Assembly: GCA_012522255.1 (NCBI GenBank)
Contig: JAAYKT010000352.1
Span: forward strand, 1 to 12,392
Source: Clostridiales bacterium
GTDB lineage: Bacteria; Bacillota; Clostridia; Lutisporales; Lutisporaceae
Reading direction: 5' to 3'
Length of the DNA stretch: 12,392 nucleotides
Below the pieces are notes generated by a model that was not told the origin of the DNA, ran no database searches, and saw nothing but the letters and a program-made list of their open reading frames with translations. Position 1 is the stretch's first letter; each line of letters opens with the position of its first letter. This document shows, piece after piece, positions 1-6,829 of this stretch. The translations under genes were made by a program, and so were the position numbers.

Positions 1-291
1 AAGCCTTTTGAATTTTCGGTTTTGGACAAAAAAGTTATACTCGTGGATGATGTTTTATATACAGGCAGAACCGTAAGAGCTGCTATGGATGCGGTGATGG
101 ATTTGGGCAGGCCTAAACTGATACAATTGGCGGTTTTAATAGATAGAGGTCATAGGGAATTACCCATTAGGGCGGATTTTGTCGGGAAAAATGTACCCAC
201 TTCAAGAAGCGAAAAAATTATAGTAAATGTCAAAGAGATTGATAATAATGATGTTGTATTGCTTACCGAGGATAATAGCAGGCAAGATTAA
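1..291 (+). CDS. pyrR: PyrR bifunctional pyrimidine regulator / uracil phosphoribosyltransferase, 3' part only
   Basis: The reading frame is open from the first base, so the gene is cut by the window edge and about half is visible (96 codons). PyrR binds the pyr mRNA leader when UMP is high and promotes attenuation; many PyrR proteins also make UMP from uracil and PRPP. The visible part has the PRPP-binding loop VILVDDVLYTGRT, then AVLIDRGHRELPIRADFVGKN, both close to the family consensus. A TTG at 22 lies inside the protein and is not the start. The stop at 289-291 is only 17 bases before pyrC, so the two are surely co-transcribed. The PyrR-binding leader would lie upstream, outside the window. 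Identity is very secure; whether the missing half is normal cannot be seen. Confidence 0.95.
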   Translation, partial: KPFEFSVLDKKVILVDDVLYTGRTVRAAMDAVMDLGRPKLIQLAVLIDRGHRELPIRADFVGKNVPTSRSEKIIVNVKEIDNNDVVLLTEDNSRQD

Positions 292-308
292 AAATGGAGA
301 AATAGTTT

Positions 309-1586
309 ATGAAAATTTTATTAAAAAATTGTAACATTATAGACCCGCTTATAGATTACAAAGATAAAAATCAAATACTTATTGAAAATGGCATTATAGA
401 AAAGATTTTGTATGAGTCTGATGAAATTGCAGATTTGATCATTGATGGAAAGGGTAAGGCAGTGACACCGGGATTTATTGATATGCATTGTCCTCTGAGG
501 GAACCGGGTTTTGAATATAAAGAAACAATAAAAGCCGGCACTATGGCCGCAGCTAAAGGCGGATATACAACTGTATGTTGTATGCCCAATACCAATCCTA
601 TAATTGATAATGTTAATTCATTGAAGAAATTAAAAGAAATAGTATGCAAAGATGCGATAATAGATGTAATCCCAATAGGGGCAGTGACAGTGGGGCAAAA
701 AGGAATTAAATTGGTAGACCTGGATAAGATGTTGGAAAACGGGGTATGGATGTTTTCTGACGATGGGAACCCGGTATGGAATGAAGAAATTATGGAAGAG
801 TGCCTTTCCATGGCAAAAACAAAAAATCTCCTTATAATAGATCATTGTGAAGACTTGGATCTGGTATCAGGCGGTGTTATAAATGAAGGTTCAGTATCAA
901 AAAGATTAGGTCTTAGAGGTATCTCCAATGCTTCGGAAGTTGTACCTATAAAAAGAAATATAAAAATTGCACAAAGAATAGGTGCACCTGTACATATTGC
1001 GCATATAAGCACACAAGAATCATTGAATGCTATAAAAGAAGCTAAGGAAAGAGGAATTCAAATTACATGTGAGGTAATGCCTCATCATATATCTCTTTGT
1101 GATGAAGATATTGTGGATGAAAATACGGATTTTAAAGTAAATCCACCTTTAAGAAGTAAGATTGATGTTGAAGCTCTTAGAGCAGGCCTGTCAGAAGGTA
1201 TTATCGATGTGATTGCTACAGATCATGCACCTCACAACTATATGGATAAGCCCGGAGACTTTTATAAAGCTGCAAACGGAATATCAGGATTAGAAACAGC
1301 TTTTTCAATTTGTTATACATATTTAGTGCGAAACAAATACATAACATTAAGGGAATTAATAAAATTTATGTGTTTGAATCCGGCTAAATTACTAAATATT
1401 AATAAAGGCAGGATAAAAGAAGGTTATGTTGCAGATTTAACTGTGACTGATTTGGAGAGGAATTTTATTGTGAATAAAAATGATTTTGTTTCAAAAGGTA
1501 AAAATACTCCTTTTCATGGTAAAAAATTATGGGCTGAGGTACAAATGACCATTGGTTCAGGCGAATTAGTTTATAGAAAGGAATAG
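309..1586 (+). CDS. pyrC: Dihydroorotase, type I, with altered HxH metal motif (HCP)
   Basis: Zinc amidohydrolase that cyclises carbamoyl-aspartate to dihydroorotate, the third step of pyrimidine synthesis in the cytosol. At 425 residues it has the normal length for the family. Most landmarks are intact: FSDDGNPV (Asp152), DHCED (His179), VHIAHIS (His232), EVMPHH, FKVNPPLRS and ATDHAPH (Asp305), with a C-terminal TPFHGKKLW stretch. By family alignment these supply four of the six metal ligands. The first ligand motif, normally DxHxHLREPG, reads DMHCPLREPG, so residue 62 is proline (codon CCT, 492-494) instead of the second histidine (CAT or CAC). One base change would explain it. Either the enzyme binds metal differently, or activity is impaired, or the base is wrong. 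The ATG follows an AATGGAGAAATAG region with a modest ribosome binding site. Confidence 0.95.
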   Translation: MKILLKNCNIIDPLIDYKDKNQILIENGIIEKILYESDEIADLIIDGKGKAVTPGFIDMHCPLREPGFEYKETIKAGTMAAAKGGYTTVCCMPNTNPIIDNVNSLKKLKEIVCKDAIIDVIPIGAVTVGQKGIKLVDLDKMLENGVWMFSDDGNPVWNEEIMEECLSMAKTKNLLIIDHCEDLDLVSGGVINEGSVSKRLGLRGISNASEVVPIKRNIKIAQRIGAPVHIAHISTQESLNAIKEAKERGIQITCEVMPHHISLCDEDIVDENTDFKVNPPLRSKIDVEALRAGLSEGIIDVIATDHAPHNYMDKPGDFYKAANGISGLETAFSICYTYLVRNKYITLRELIKFMCLNPAKLLNINKGRIKEGYVADLTVTDLERNFIVNKNDFVSKGKNTPFHGKKLWAEVQMTIGSGELVYRKE

Positions 1587-1592
1587 AAATTA

Positions 1593-2525
1593 ATGTTTAT
1601 TGATGAACTAATTGAAAGAATAATAAAAACAAAAAATCACAGTATTGTTGGGATAGACCTTCACGAAGGTATTATTCCCCAAAGTGTCCGGGATAAGAAT
1701 TATAATCCCAATGTTTCAAGAATTGAATCCATTACCGAAACTATGTTTCAATTCAGCAAAGAAATTATTAACAGTATTTATGATATAGTGCCTGCAATAA
1801 AACCGCAAATTGCTTTTTTTGAAAGATATGGAAGTCATGGTTTTAAAGCTTTTGAAAAGATTTGCAAATATGCCATGAATAAGGCTTTGATTGTACTGGC
1901 AGATGTTAAAAGAAGTGATATAGGGAGCACTGCAGCAGCATATTCAGATTACTATTTGGGTACGGATTTCTCTTCTTTATCTGTTGATGCAATTACTATA
2001 AATCCATACTTTGGTGAGGACTCACTGATTCCTTTTGTTGATAATTGCATTAAAAATAACAAAGGATTATTTGTTCTGGTGAAGACCTCCAATAAATCTT
2101 CCGGTGATTTACAAAACAGAGTTTGTGAAGGTAAAAAAATATATGAGACAGTAAGTGAATTAGTAACAAAACAAGGAATGGCTTGCATAGGGAAATATGG
2201 CTACAGTTCCATCGGAGCCGTAGTGGGTGCTACGCATAAAGAAGATGGAGAAAATATAAGAAAATTGATGAAGAGTACATATTTTTTGGTGCCGGGTTAT
2301 GGGGCACAAGGGGGCAAGGCATCGGATCTGGGTGGATTTTTTAACGAAGACGGGTTAGGTTCTATAATAAATTCTTCAAGAGGCATTATAGGCGCCTATA
2401 TGTTAGATAAATATAAGGGCAAATTTGATGAAGATTCTTATGCACTTGCAGCGAGAGAGGCTGTCATCGATATGAGGGATGATATAAACAAAATATTGGA
2501 GGCAGCGGGAAAAATTGCATGGTAG
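1593..2525 (+). CDS. pyrF: Orotidine 5'-phosphate decarboxylase, type 2 subfamily
   Basis: Decarboxylates OMP to UMP, the last step of the pathway. The 310-residue length is that of the longer type 2 PyrF, not the roughly 230-residue Bacillus form. Motifs are IKPQIAFFERYG (about 69-80), the catalytic DVKRSDIGSTAAAYS with Asp104, Lys106 and Asp109, then ITINPYFGEDSL, VLVKTSNKSSGD, FLVPGYGAQGG and INSSRGII near the phosphate site. The N-terminal substrate-binding segment reads GIDLHEG where GLDPxxE is common, keeping the aspartate. The ATG lies 6 bases after the pyrC stop, with AAAGGA about 10 bases upstream. It sits before pyrK, whereas Bacillus pyrF follows pyrD. The 3' end overlaps an in-frame TTG upstream of pyrK that is probably not used. 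Confidence 0.95.
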   Translation: MFIDELIERIIKTKNHSIVGIDLHEGIIPQSVRDKNYNPNVSRIESITETMFQFSKEIINSIYDIVPAIKPQIAFFERYGSHGFKAFEKICKYAMNKALIVLADVKRSDIGSTAAAYSDYYLGTDFSSLSVDAITINPYFGEDSLIPFVDNCIKNNKGLFVLVKTSNKSSGDLQNRVCEGKKIYETVSELVTKQGMACIGKYGYSSIGAVVGATHKEDGENIRKLMKSTYFLVPGYGAQGGKASDLGGFFNEDGLGSIINSSRGIIGAYMLDKYKGKFDEDSYALAAREAVIDMRDDINKILEAAGKIAW

Positions 2526-2535
2526 GAGGCAAAAT

Positions 2536-3291
2536 ATGTATGTAGAGGATTGTCAGGTTATAAGCAATTTAAAAGTCTCTGAAGATATATTCAAAATAGA
2601 AATACATTGTCCGGATATCTGTGCTACGGCAGAAGCCGGACAATTTGTGCATGTAAAAGTATCGGATAGCTATGACCCTTTGTTAAGAAGGCCCTTGAGC
2701 ATAAACAATATAGATATACAAAGTGGAAATATTACATTGCTTTATAAAATTTTAGGGAAAGGAACCCAATTACTATCTGAAAAAAAACACGACGATTTAA
2801 TAAGTATAATGGGGCCTTTGGGCAATGGATTTCCTTTGCATAATGATAAGAAAACAGCAATAATAGGCGGGGGTGTCGGCATTGCACCTTTATTGGAATT
2901 ATCAAAACGACTTAAAACATCTGATGTATATATAGGTTTTAAAGATTCTATCTATTTGGTTGATGAGTTTTCTAAGTATGCAAAAATATTAAATATATTT
3001 ACTGAGGACGGAAGTGCAGGAATGATAGGTTTCCCCACTCAGTTGCTTGAAAAAAACATAGAACAATATGATATTGTTTATACTTGCGGTCCAAAGGCGA
3101 TGATGAAATCAGTAAAGGATATATGCGAAAACAATGGTGTACAGTGTTACATTTCCATGGAAGAAAATATGGGCTGCGGCATAGGTGCATGCCTTACTTG
3201 TTCCTGTAAAACTATCAGTGAGGGGAAGTATAAAAGGGTGTGTGTTGACGGCCCTGTTTTTAATAGTAAAGAGGTGATATTAGATGATTGA
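2536..3291 (+). CDS. pyrK: Dihydroorotate dehydrogenase electron-transfer subunit
   Basis: Iron-sulphur flavoprotein that passes electrons from PyrD's FMN through a [2Fe-2S] cluster and FAD to NAD+. At 251 residues it has family length. An FAD-binding domain carries LLRRPLSI (49-56), the nucleotide-binding domain has IGGGVGIAPLL (110-120) and CGPKAMM (184-190), and a C-terminal cluster loop has Cys214, Cys219, Cys222 and Cys236 (spacing x4, x2, x13) within MGCGIGACLTC and YKRVCVDGPVF. I chose ATG 2536 because AGGAGG (2524-2529) sits 6 bases upstream; the in-frame TTG at 2515 would overlap pyrF and has no good ribosome binding site. The last 8 bases overlap pyrD, as expected for translational coupling of two subunits. 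Confidence 0.96.
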   Translation: MYVEDCQVISNLKVSEDIFKIEIHCPDICATAEAGQFVHVKVSDSYDPLLRRPLSINNIDIQSGNITLLYKILGKGTQLLSEKKHDDLISIMGPLGNGFPLHNDKKTAIIGGGVGIAPLLELSKRLKTSDVYIGFKDSIYLVDEFSKYAKILNIFTEDGSAGMIGFPTQLLEKNIEQYDIVYTCGPKAMMKSVKDICENNGVQCYISMEENMGCGIGACLTCSCKTISEGKYKRVCVDGPVFNSKEVILDD

Positions 3292-4180
3292 TCTATCCGT
3301 CGATATAGGTGGAATAAAAATTAAAAACCCTGTAATAACTGCTTCCGGCACTTTTGGATTTGGACGTGAATATGGAAACCTCTATGATTTAAGCAGGCTT
3401 GGTGCAATAGCGGTTAAGGGGATTACATATAAGGCGAGAGGGGGCAATGCACCGCCTCGTATTGCGGAAGCAGCCTCCGGGGTATTAAACAGTGTCGGTT
3501 TGGAAAATCCGGGAATAAGCGCTTTTATAGATATGGAACTTCCAAATCTTAAAAAATTTAATGTTCCAATAATAGTTAATATATCAGGCAATACAATAGA
3601 AGAGTTTGGAATAATTGCAGAAATGTTGGATGATCTTGTTGATTTTATTGAGCTAAATGTTTCCTGCCCAAATGTAAAAGAAGGCGGTATGGCTTTTGGA
3701 ATTAAAGCTGAGTCTATTTATAATATAACCTATACTACAAAGAAAACATCTAAGGTTCCTATAATAGTAAAGCTTTCGCCTAATGTAACTGATATAACTG
3801 AAATGGCAAAAGCTGCGGAAGCAGGGGGTGCTGATTGTATCTCTCTCATTAATACCATAACAGGAATGAAAATTGATATTAATAAAAGAAAACCCTATTT
3901 TGAAAATATTATTGCCGGATTATCAGGGCCTGCAATCAAACCCATAGCTCTAAAGATGGTGTGGGAGACAGCATCAAATGTTAATATACCGATTATTGGG
4001 ATGGGCGGCATTATGAATTGGCAGGATGCTGTTGAGTTTCTTATGGCCGGTGCAGATGCCATTTCGGTGGGTACAGCTAATTTCATAGACCCATTCGTAC
4101 CAATAAAAGTATTGGATGGCCTCATGAATTATATGGAAGAAAATAATAAAACAAATTTAAAAACAATGAAAATATTTTGA
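3284..4180 (+). CDS. pyrD: Dihydroorotate dehydrogenase catalytic subunit, class 1B
   Basis: FMN enzyme that oxidises dihydroorotate to orotate; in class 1B it works as a PyrD2PyrK2 complex in the cytosol with NAD+ as acceptor. At 298 residues it has normal length. Visible motifs are ASGTFGFG (20-27), KGITYKARGGN with Lys45, LNSVGLENPG, the active-site loop ELNVSCPNVKEGG with the catalytic base Cys128, IVKLSPNVTDI with Lys163, INTITGMKID, AGLSGPAIKP (211-220) and the phosphate-binding IIGMGGI. A catalytic Cys instead of Ser, with an adjacent pyrK, fixes class 1B and argues against a quinone-linked class 2 enzyme. GAGGTG lies 7 bases before the ATG, inside the end of pyrK. Confidence 0.97.
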   Translation: MIDLSVDIGGIKIKNPVITASGTFGFGREYGNLYDLSRLGAIAVKGITYKARGGNAPPRIAEAASGVLNSVGLENPGISAFIDMELPNLKKFNVPIIVNISGNTIEEFGIIAEMLDDLVDFIELNVSCPNVKEGGMAFGIKAESIYNITYTTKKTSKVPIIVKLSPNVTDITEMAKAAEAGGADCISLINTITGMKIDINKRKPYFENIIAGLSGPAIKPIALKMVWETASNVNIPIIGMGGIMNWQDAVEFLMAGADAISVGTANFIDPFVPIKVLDGLMNYMEENNKTNLKTMKIF

Positions 4181-4194
4181 AGGAGCTGATATTT

Positions 4195-4764
4195 ATGAAT
4201 AATGAAGAGGTAATTGAAATACTTATTAAATGTGGGGTACTTATGGAGGGGCATTTTATTTTAACATCGGGGAAACACAGCGATAAATATGTACAGTGTG
4301 CAAAACTTTTTCAAAATCCAATGTACAGTGAGATAATATCAAGTATTCTTGCGGAAAAACTGAAAAAATATGATGCAGATTTGGTAATTGCTCCGGCTGT
4401 GGGCGGAATTATTCTATCTTATGAGATTGCAAAACAACTTAATGTTAAATCTTTGTTTGCTGAAAGAGAAAACCAAATGATGACCTTAAGGAGGGGATTT
4501 GAAATTGCAAAAGGAGCAAAAGTTATTGTGGTGGAAGATGTAGTAACAACCGGAGGTTCCGTTAATGAAGTTGTCGATCTTGTTAACAGCCTTGGCGGTG
4601 TTATAACTGCCATAGGTTCAATTGTTAACAGAAGTAAAAACAATTCTGTATTTCCATATCCCTATGAGTATGTAGTGCAGATAGATATGGAGTCTTATGA
4701 TAAAGAAGAGTGTCCTTTATGCTTAAAGGGTTCTATTCCATATAAACCGGGTAGCAGAAAATAA
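4195..4764 (+). CDS. pyrE: Orotate phosphoribosyltransferase
   Basis: Joins orotate and PRPP to form OMP. The 189-residue protein carries FILTSGKHSDKYVQC (21-35), APAVGGIILSYEIA (66-79), FAERE..MTLRRGF (88-102) and the PRPP loop VVEDVVTTGGS (112-122). It ends in a CPLC pair (173-176) followed by KPGSRK. That tail resembles the longer, thermophile/clostridial-type PyrE as I recall it, rather than E. coli PyrE. I prefer ATG 4195, which has AAGGAG (4180-4185) 9 bases upstream, over the in-frame TTG at 4177, which would overlap pyrD. It is the last visible gene of the pyr operon; no convincing terminator follows directly. Confidence 0.96.
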   Translation: MNNEEVIEILIKCGVLMEGHFILTSGKHSDKYVQCAKLFQNPMYSEIISSILAEKLKKYDADLVIAPAVGGIILSYEIAKQLNVKSLFAERENQMMTLRRGFEIAKGAKVIVVEDVVTTGGSVNEVVDLVNSLGGVITAIGSIVNRSKNNSVFPYPYEYVVQIDMESYDKEECPLCLKGSIPYKPGSRK

Positions 4765-4904
4765 AATATCATATGATTTCTCAAAAAAAACATACCATAT
4801 ACTTCTATATGTAATATTCGTTATATTCAAAAAATTAAAACTTTATGAAAAGTGTGTTTCATTATACACTAATTTCAGAATATATTAAATTTTATGACAA
4901 AATA

Positions 4905-4933
4905 GAAGGAAATAAAGTTTTTTTGTAGAAGTA
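4905..4933 (+). promoter_or_regulatory. Sigma-H-like promoter of the first NSS transporter
   Basis: The -35-like block GAAGGAAAT (4905-4913) fits the Bacillus sigma-H consensus RNAGGAWWW at every position. After an 11-base spacer, GTAGAAGTA (4925-4933) fits RNNGAATWW except for one G in place of T. The same arrangement, with the same 11-base spacer, precedes the second transporter at 6596-6624, in an otherwise diverged gap. A start near 4940 would give a leader of about 80 bases. A sigma-A -10 box, TATAAT (4934-4939), also lies here but has no good -35 at the right distance. This is a consensus match by eye. Confidence 0.5.
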
Positions 4934-4949
4934 TATAATAACTTTTTTT

Positions 4950-5012
4950 GAGAGGGGTGACTTTGAAAAAAGCATAAGTAATAATTTTTATTAAATATTT
5001 GAAAGGAAGGTG
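4950..5012 (+). promoter_or_regulatory. Leader with a second Shine-Dalgarno-like site before the first transporter
   Basis: GAGAGGGGTG (4950-4959) looks like a ribosome binding site, but it lies about 60 bases before the real ATG. At the proper distance is TTG AAA AAA GCA TAA (4963-4977), a four-codon mini-ORF that can also be read from GTG 4957 as six codons. The true site AAGGAAGGTG (5003-5012) lies 5 bases before ATG 5018. The same layout recurs before the second transporter. It could be a leader peptide, a decayed small gene or a chance purine run. Confidence 0.35.
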
Positions 5013-5017
5013 TAAAA

Positions 5018-6427
5018 ATGGAACAAAAAGGCAGAGAAAGTTGGGGTACCCGGTTTGGTTTTATTATGGCGGCAGCTGGCTCAGCAATTGGACTTGGTAA
5101 TATTTGGAGATTTCCGTATTTAACCGGTATGAACGGTGGCGGCGCATTTATTGTAATATATTTAGGATGTGTTTTGTTTGTTGGGCTAAGCATAATGACT
5201 GCAGAACTTGCCATTGGCAGAAGAACGCAACTTGCTGCGGTTGGTGCATACAAAGCTTACAATAAAGGTTGGAGCTTTGCAGGCGTATTGGGTGTTCTGA
5301 GTGGTTTCTTTATCATGGGCTTTTATCCGGTAGTCGGGGGATGGTCACTGGCTTATATTTTTAAATCTTTTACAGGTTTACTTTCAAACACAGGTGCCAT
5401 AGGCGATGTTTTTGGCGCTTTTATCGGAGATCCTGTTCAGCCACTTATTTGGATGTTTCTTTATATGATTATTAATGTGGTTATTGTCGCCAGAGGTGTT
5501 CATGCCGGAATCGAGTTAGCAGGTAAGATTCTTATGCCACTATTGTTTGGTTTACTGATAATAATTATACTAAAAGGCCTGACTCTTCCCGGTGCAAGTG
5601 CAGGGCTGTCATTCTTATTTGTACCCGATTGGTCAGTGGTAAAAGGATCTACGTTCCTTGCTGCGTTAGGCCAGGCATTCTTCTCACTCAGCCTTGGCAT
5701 GGGCTGTATGATTACTTATGGAAGTTATTTAAACAAAGAAGAAAAATTGCCAAATAATGCGTTGATAGTTGTTTCCATGGATACTCTTGCAGCTATTTTG
5801 GCTGGTGTTGCGTTATTCCCACCGTTGTTTGCATTTGGCATGGAACCCACTGCCGGCCCGGGTCTCGTATTCGTAGTCGCACCACAGATATTTGCCGAAA
5901 TGGGTGGCTTTGGTGTATTGTTCTCTGTTTTGTTTTTCTTGGCACTAATGATAGCTGCTTTGACTTCTTCCGTTTCCTTATTAGAAGTTGTTGTGGCATA
6001 CTTAATGGATGAAAAGAAGATAGATAGAAAAAAGGCAACCTATGGTACTGCTGTTGTTATGCTTGTGCTATGTACCTTGTCATCTTTATCTCTTGGAGCT
6101 ATGTCCGGCGTAACTGTTTTTGGCGTTGGTGCATTTGATTTCTTTGATATTCTTACTGATAAGATATTCCTTGCCATAGGCGGTATGTTGCTTGCTATCT
6201 TTGCAGGCTGGTTCCTGAAAAAAGAGGACCTTAAAGATGAACTGACAAACGGAGGCACATTATCTTTTGGACTGTTTGAGGTTTGGTATAACCTTATAAA
6301 GTATGTCATACCGGTGCTTATTGGTATTGTGGCAGCAGTTGGAATTGTATCAATAGAACAAACAAGTTTGATGATATTCGGTATATTGGTAATTGTAGTT
6401 CTTGCCATATTCTCTAAAAAACTATAA
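5018..6427 (+). CDS. NSS-family sodium-coupled amino-acid transporter, copy 1
   Basis: Integral membrane symporter of the LeuT/MhsT family, 469 residues with 11 to 12 hydrophobic segments. TM1 has the unwound sodium-site sequence GSAIGLGNIWRFPYL (21-35), with Asn28 at the position of LeuT Asn27. The NGGGAFIVIYL that follows is family signature. TM3 has FYPVVGGW (102-109), where Tyr103 aligns with the substrate-carboxylate tyrosine LeuT Tyr108. TM6 has the broken-helix motif FFSLSLGMGCMITYGSY (221-237), with Ser in place of LeuT Thr254. TM8 has ALTSSVSLLE. The substrate cannot be read from sequence; an amino acid is likely. It has its own promoter-like block, a strong ribosome binding site and a following terminator, so it is probably transcribed independently of pyr and of copy 2. 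Confidence 0.93.
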   Translation: MEQKGRESWGTRFGFIMAAAGSAIGLGNIWRFPYLTGMNGGGAFIVIYLGCVLFVGLSIMTAELAIGRRTQLAAVGAYKAYNKGWSFAGVLGVLSGFFIMGFYPVVGGWSLAYIFKSFTGLLSNTGAIGDVFGAFIGDPVQPLIWMFLYMIINVVIVARGVHAGIELAGKILMPLLFGLLIIIILKGLTLPGASAGLSFLFVPDWSVVKGSTFLAALGQAFFSLSLGMGCMITYGSYLNKEEKLPNNALIVVSMDTLAAILAGVALFPPLFAFGMEPTAGPGLVFVVAPQIFAEMGGFGVLFSVLFFLALMIAALTSSVSLLEVVVAYLMDEKKIDRKKATYGTAVVMLVLCTLSSLSLGAMSGVTVFGVGAFDFFDILTDKIFLAIGGMLLAIFAGWFLKKEDLKDELTNGGTLSFGLFEVWYNLIKYVIPVLIGIVAAVGIVSIEQTSLMIFGILVIVVLAIFSKKL

Positions 6428-6496
6428 GATAATATTAAGTTTGTTTATCTGAATAAAGTTGTAAAGCTTGAAAAGATTCGATTTAAAAATAGTATT

Positions 6497-6540
6497 AAGA
6501 GGGTTTATATAGAAAATATATGAAGCCCTCTTTTATATTT
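6497..6540 (+). terminator. Intrinsic terminator after the first NSS transporter
   Basis: The arm AAGAGGGTTTATATA (6497-6511) pairs with TATATGAAGCCCTCTT (6517-6532), with one G-U pair and one bulged base. A T-rich tail (6531-6540) follows. It lies about 70 bases past the stop codon and has a G+C-rich base, so it should separate the two transporter transcripts. Confidence 0.85.
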
Positions 6541-6595
6541 GTATCAGTATACAGAATAGTAATAATATTCACAATTATTGAAATACCGTAAAAAA

Positions 6596-6624
6596 GAAGG
6601 AAAATAGTTTTTCGCGTAGAAGAT
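6596..6624 (+). promoter_or_regulatory. Sigma-H-like promoter of the second NSS transporter
   Basis: GAAGGAAAA (6596-6604) matches RNAGGAWWW, an 11-base spacer follows, then GTAGAAGAT (6616-6624) matches RNNGAATWW except for one G. The pattern, spacer length and the off-consensus G all agree with the copy upstream of the first transporter (4905-4933). The spacer T run is also shared in part. Conservation across an otherwise diverged gap supports function; the sigma factor is inferred from consensus only. Confidence 0.5.
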
Positions 6625-6777
6625 TTTATAAATATTTATTTTTACTAAGGTATTTTTTTGCCTTAATTATTCAGCTATCTTACATACTTTATTTTTTAAG
6701 ATGGCATGGGATTATGGCAATAAATATAATTATCAGATTGAGTCTTTCTCTTTATGATATTTTAAAATATTTTCATA

Positions 6778-6826
6778 GGGAGGTGAAACTATAAAAATCC
6801 CAAGTAATAATTGAAAGGAAGGTGTA
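6778..6826 (+). promoter_or_regulatory. Leader with a second Shine-Dalgarno-like site before the second transporter
   Basis: GGGAGGTG (6778-6785) is a strong Shine-Dalgarno-like sequence about 45 bases before ATG 6830. No AUG, GUG or UUG lies at normal spacing; a three-codon GTG AAA CTA TAA begins inside it (6784 region). AAGTAATAATTGAAAGG and GGAAGGTGTAA follow, nearly the same as in copy 1 apart from a 15-base gap. The true ribosome binding site is GGAAGGTG, ending 5 bases before the ATG. Confidence 0.35.
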
Positions 6827-6829
6827 AGA

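Larger units (their letters stand above)
4765..5017 (+). other. AT-rich intergenic region between pyrE and the first transporter
   Basis: There is no gene in these 253 bases. They hold two weak AT-rich hairpins (arms 4796-4801/4806-4811 and 4851-4856/4865-4870), neither followed by a proper T tract, so the pyr operon has no clear intrinsic terminator here. They also hold a sigma-H-like promoter (4905-4933), an overlapping TATAAT at 4934-4939 and a conserved transporter leader (about 4950-5012). An imperfect long inverted repeat pairs CTCAAAAAAA (4780-4789) plus ATATACTTCTA (4797-4807) with TAGAAGTATAT (4926-4936) plus TTTTTTTGAG (4943-4952). Confidence 0.6.
6541..6829 (+). other. Intergenic region upstream of the second transporter
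   Basis: There is no supported gene in these 289 bases. Near 6581-6655 an inverted repeat, AAATACC-GTAAAAA against TTTTTAC-TAA-GGTATTT, encloses the sigma-H-like promoter, and a T run follows at 6653-6659. From the promoter to the gene the transcript would have a leader of about 190 bases, longer than that of copy 1. A small hairpin, TAAGG (6646-6650) with CCTTA (6661-6665), lies early in it. The final 50 bases match the leader of copy 1. Confidence 0.55.

Noticed and set aside
371..811. Minus-strand open frame of 146 codons within pyrC
   Set aside because: It lies wholly opposite a well-conserved gene, has no recognisable domain or ribosome binding site, and is explained by the codon pattern of the real gene.
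4796..4811. Hairpin CATATA-CTTC-TATATG as terminator of the pyr operon
   Set aside because: The stem is six A-T-rich pairs and no T tract follows, so it is too weak to be called a terminator.
4885..5253. Minus-strand open frame crossing the promoter and the start of transporter 1
   Set aside because: Most of it is antisense to the transporter N-terminus and the rest is AT-rich low-complexity sequence; the product is unlike any family I know.
6701..6757. Eighteen-codon ATG frame in the gap between the two transporters
   Set aside because: It has no ribosome binding site, no counterpart upstream of copy 1, and is a length expected by chance.
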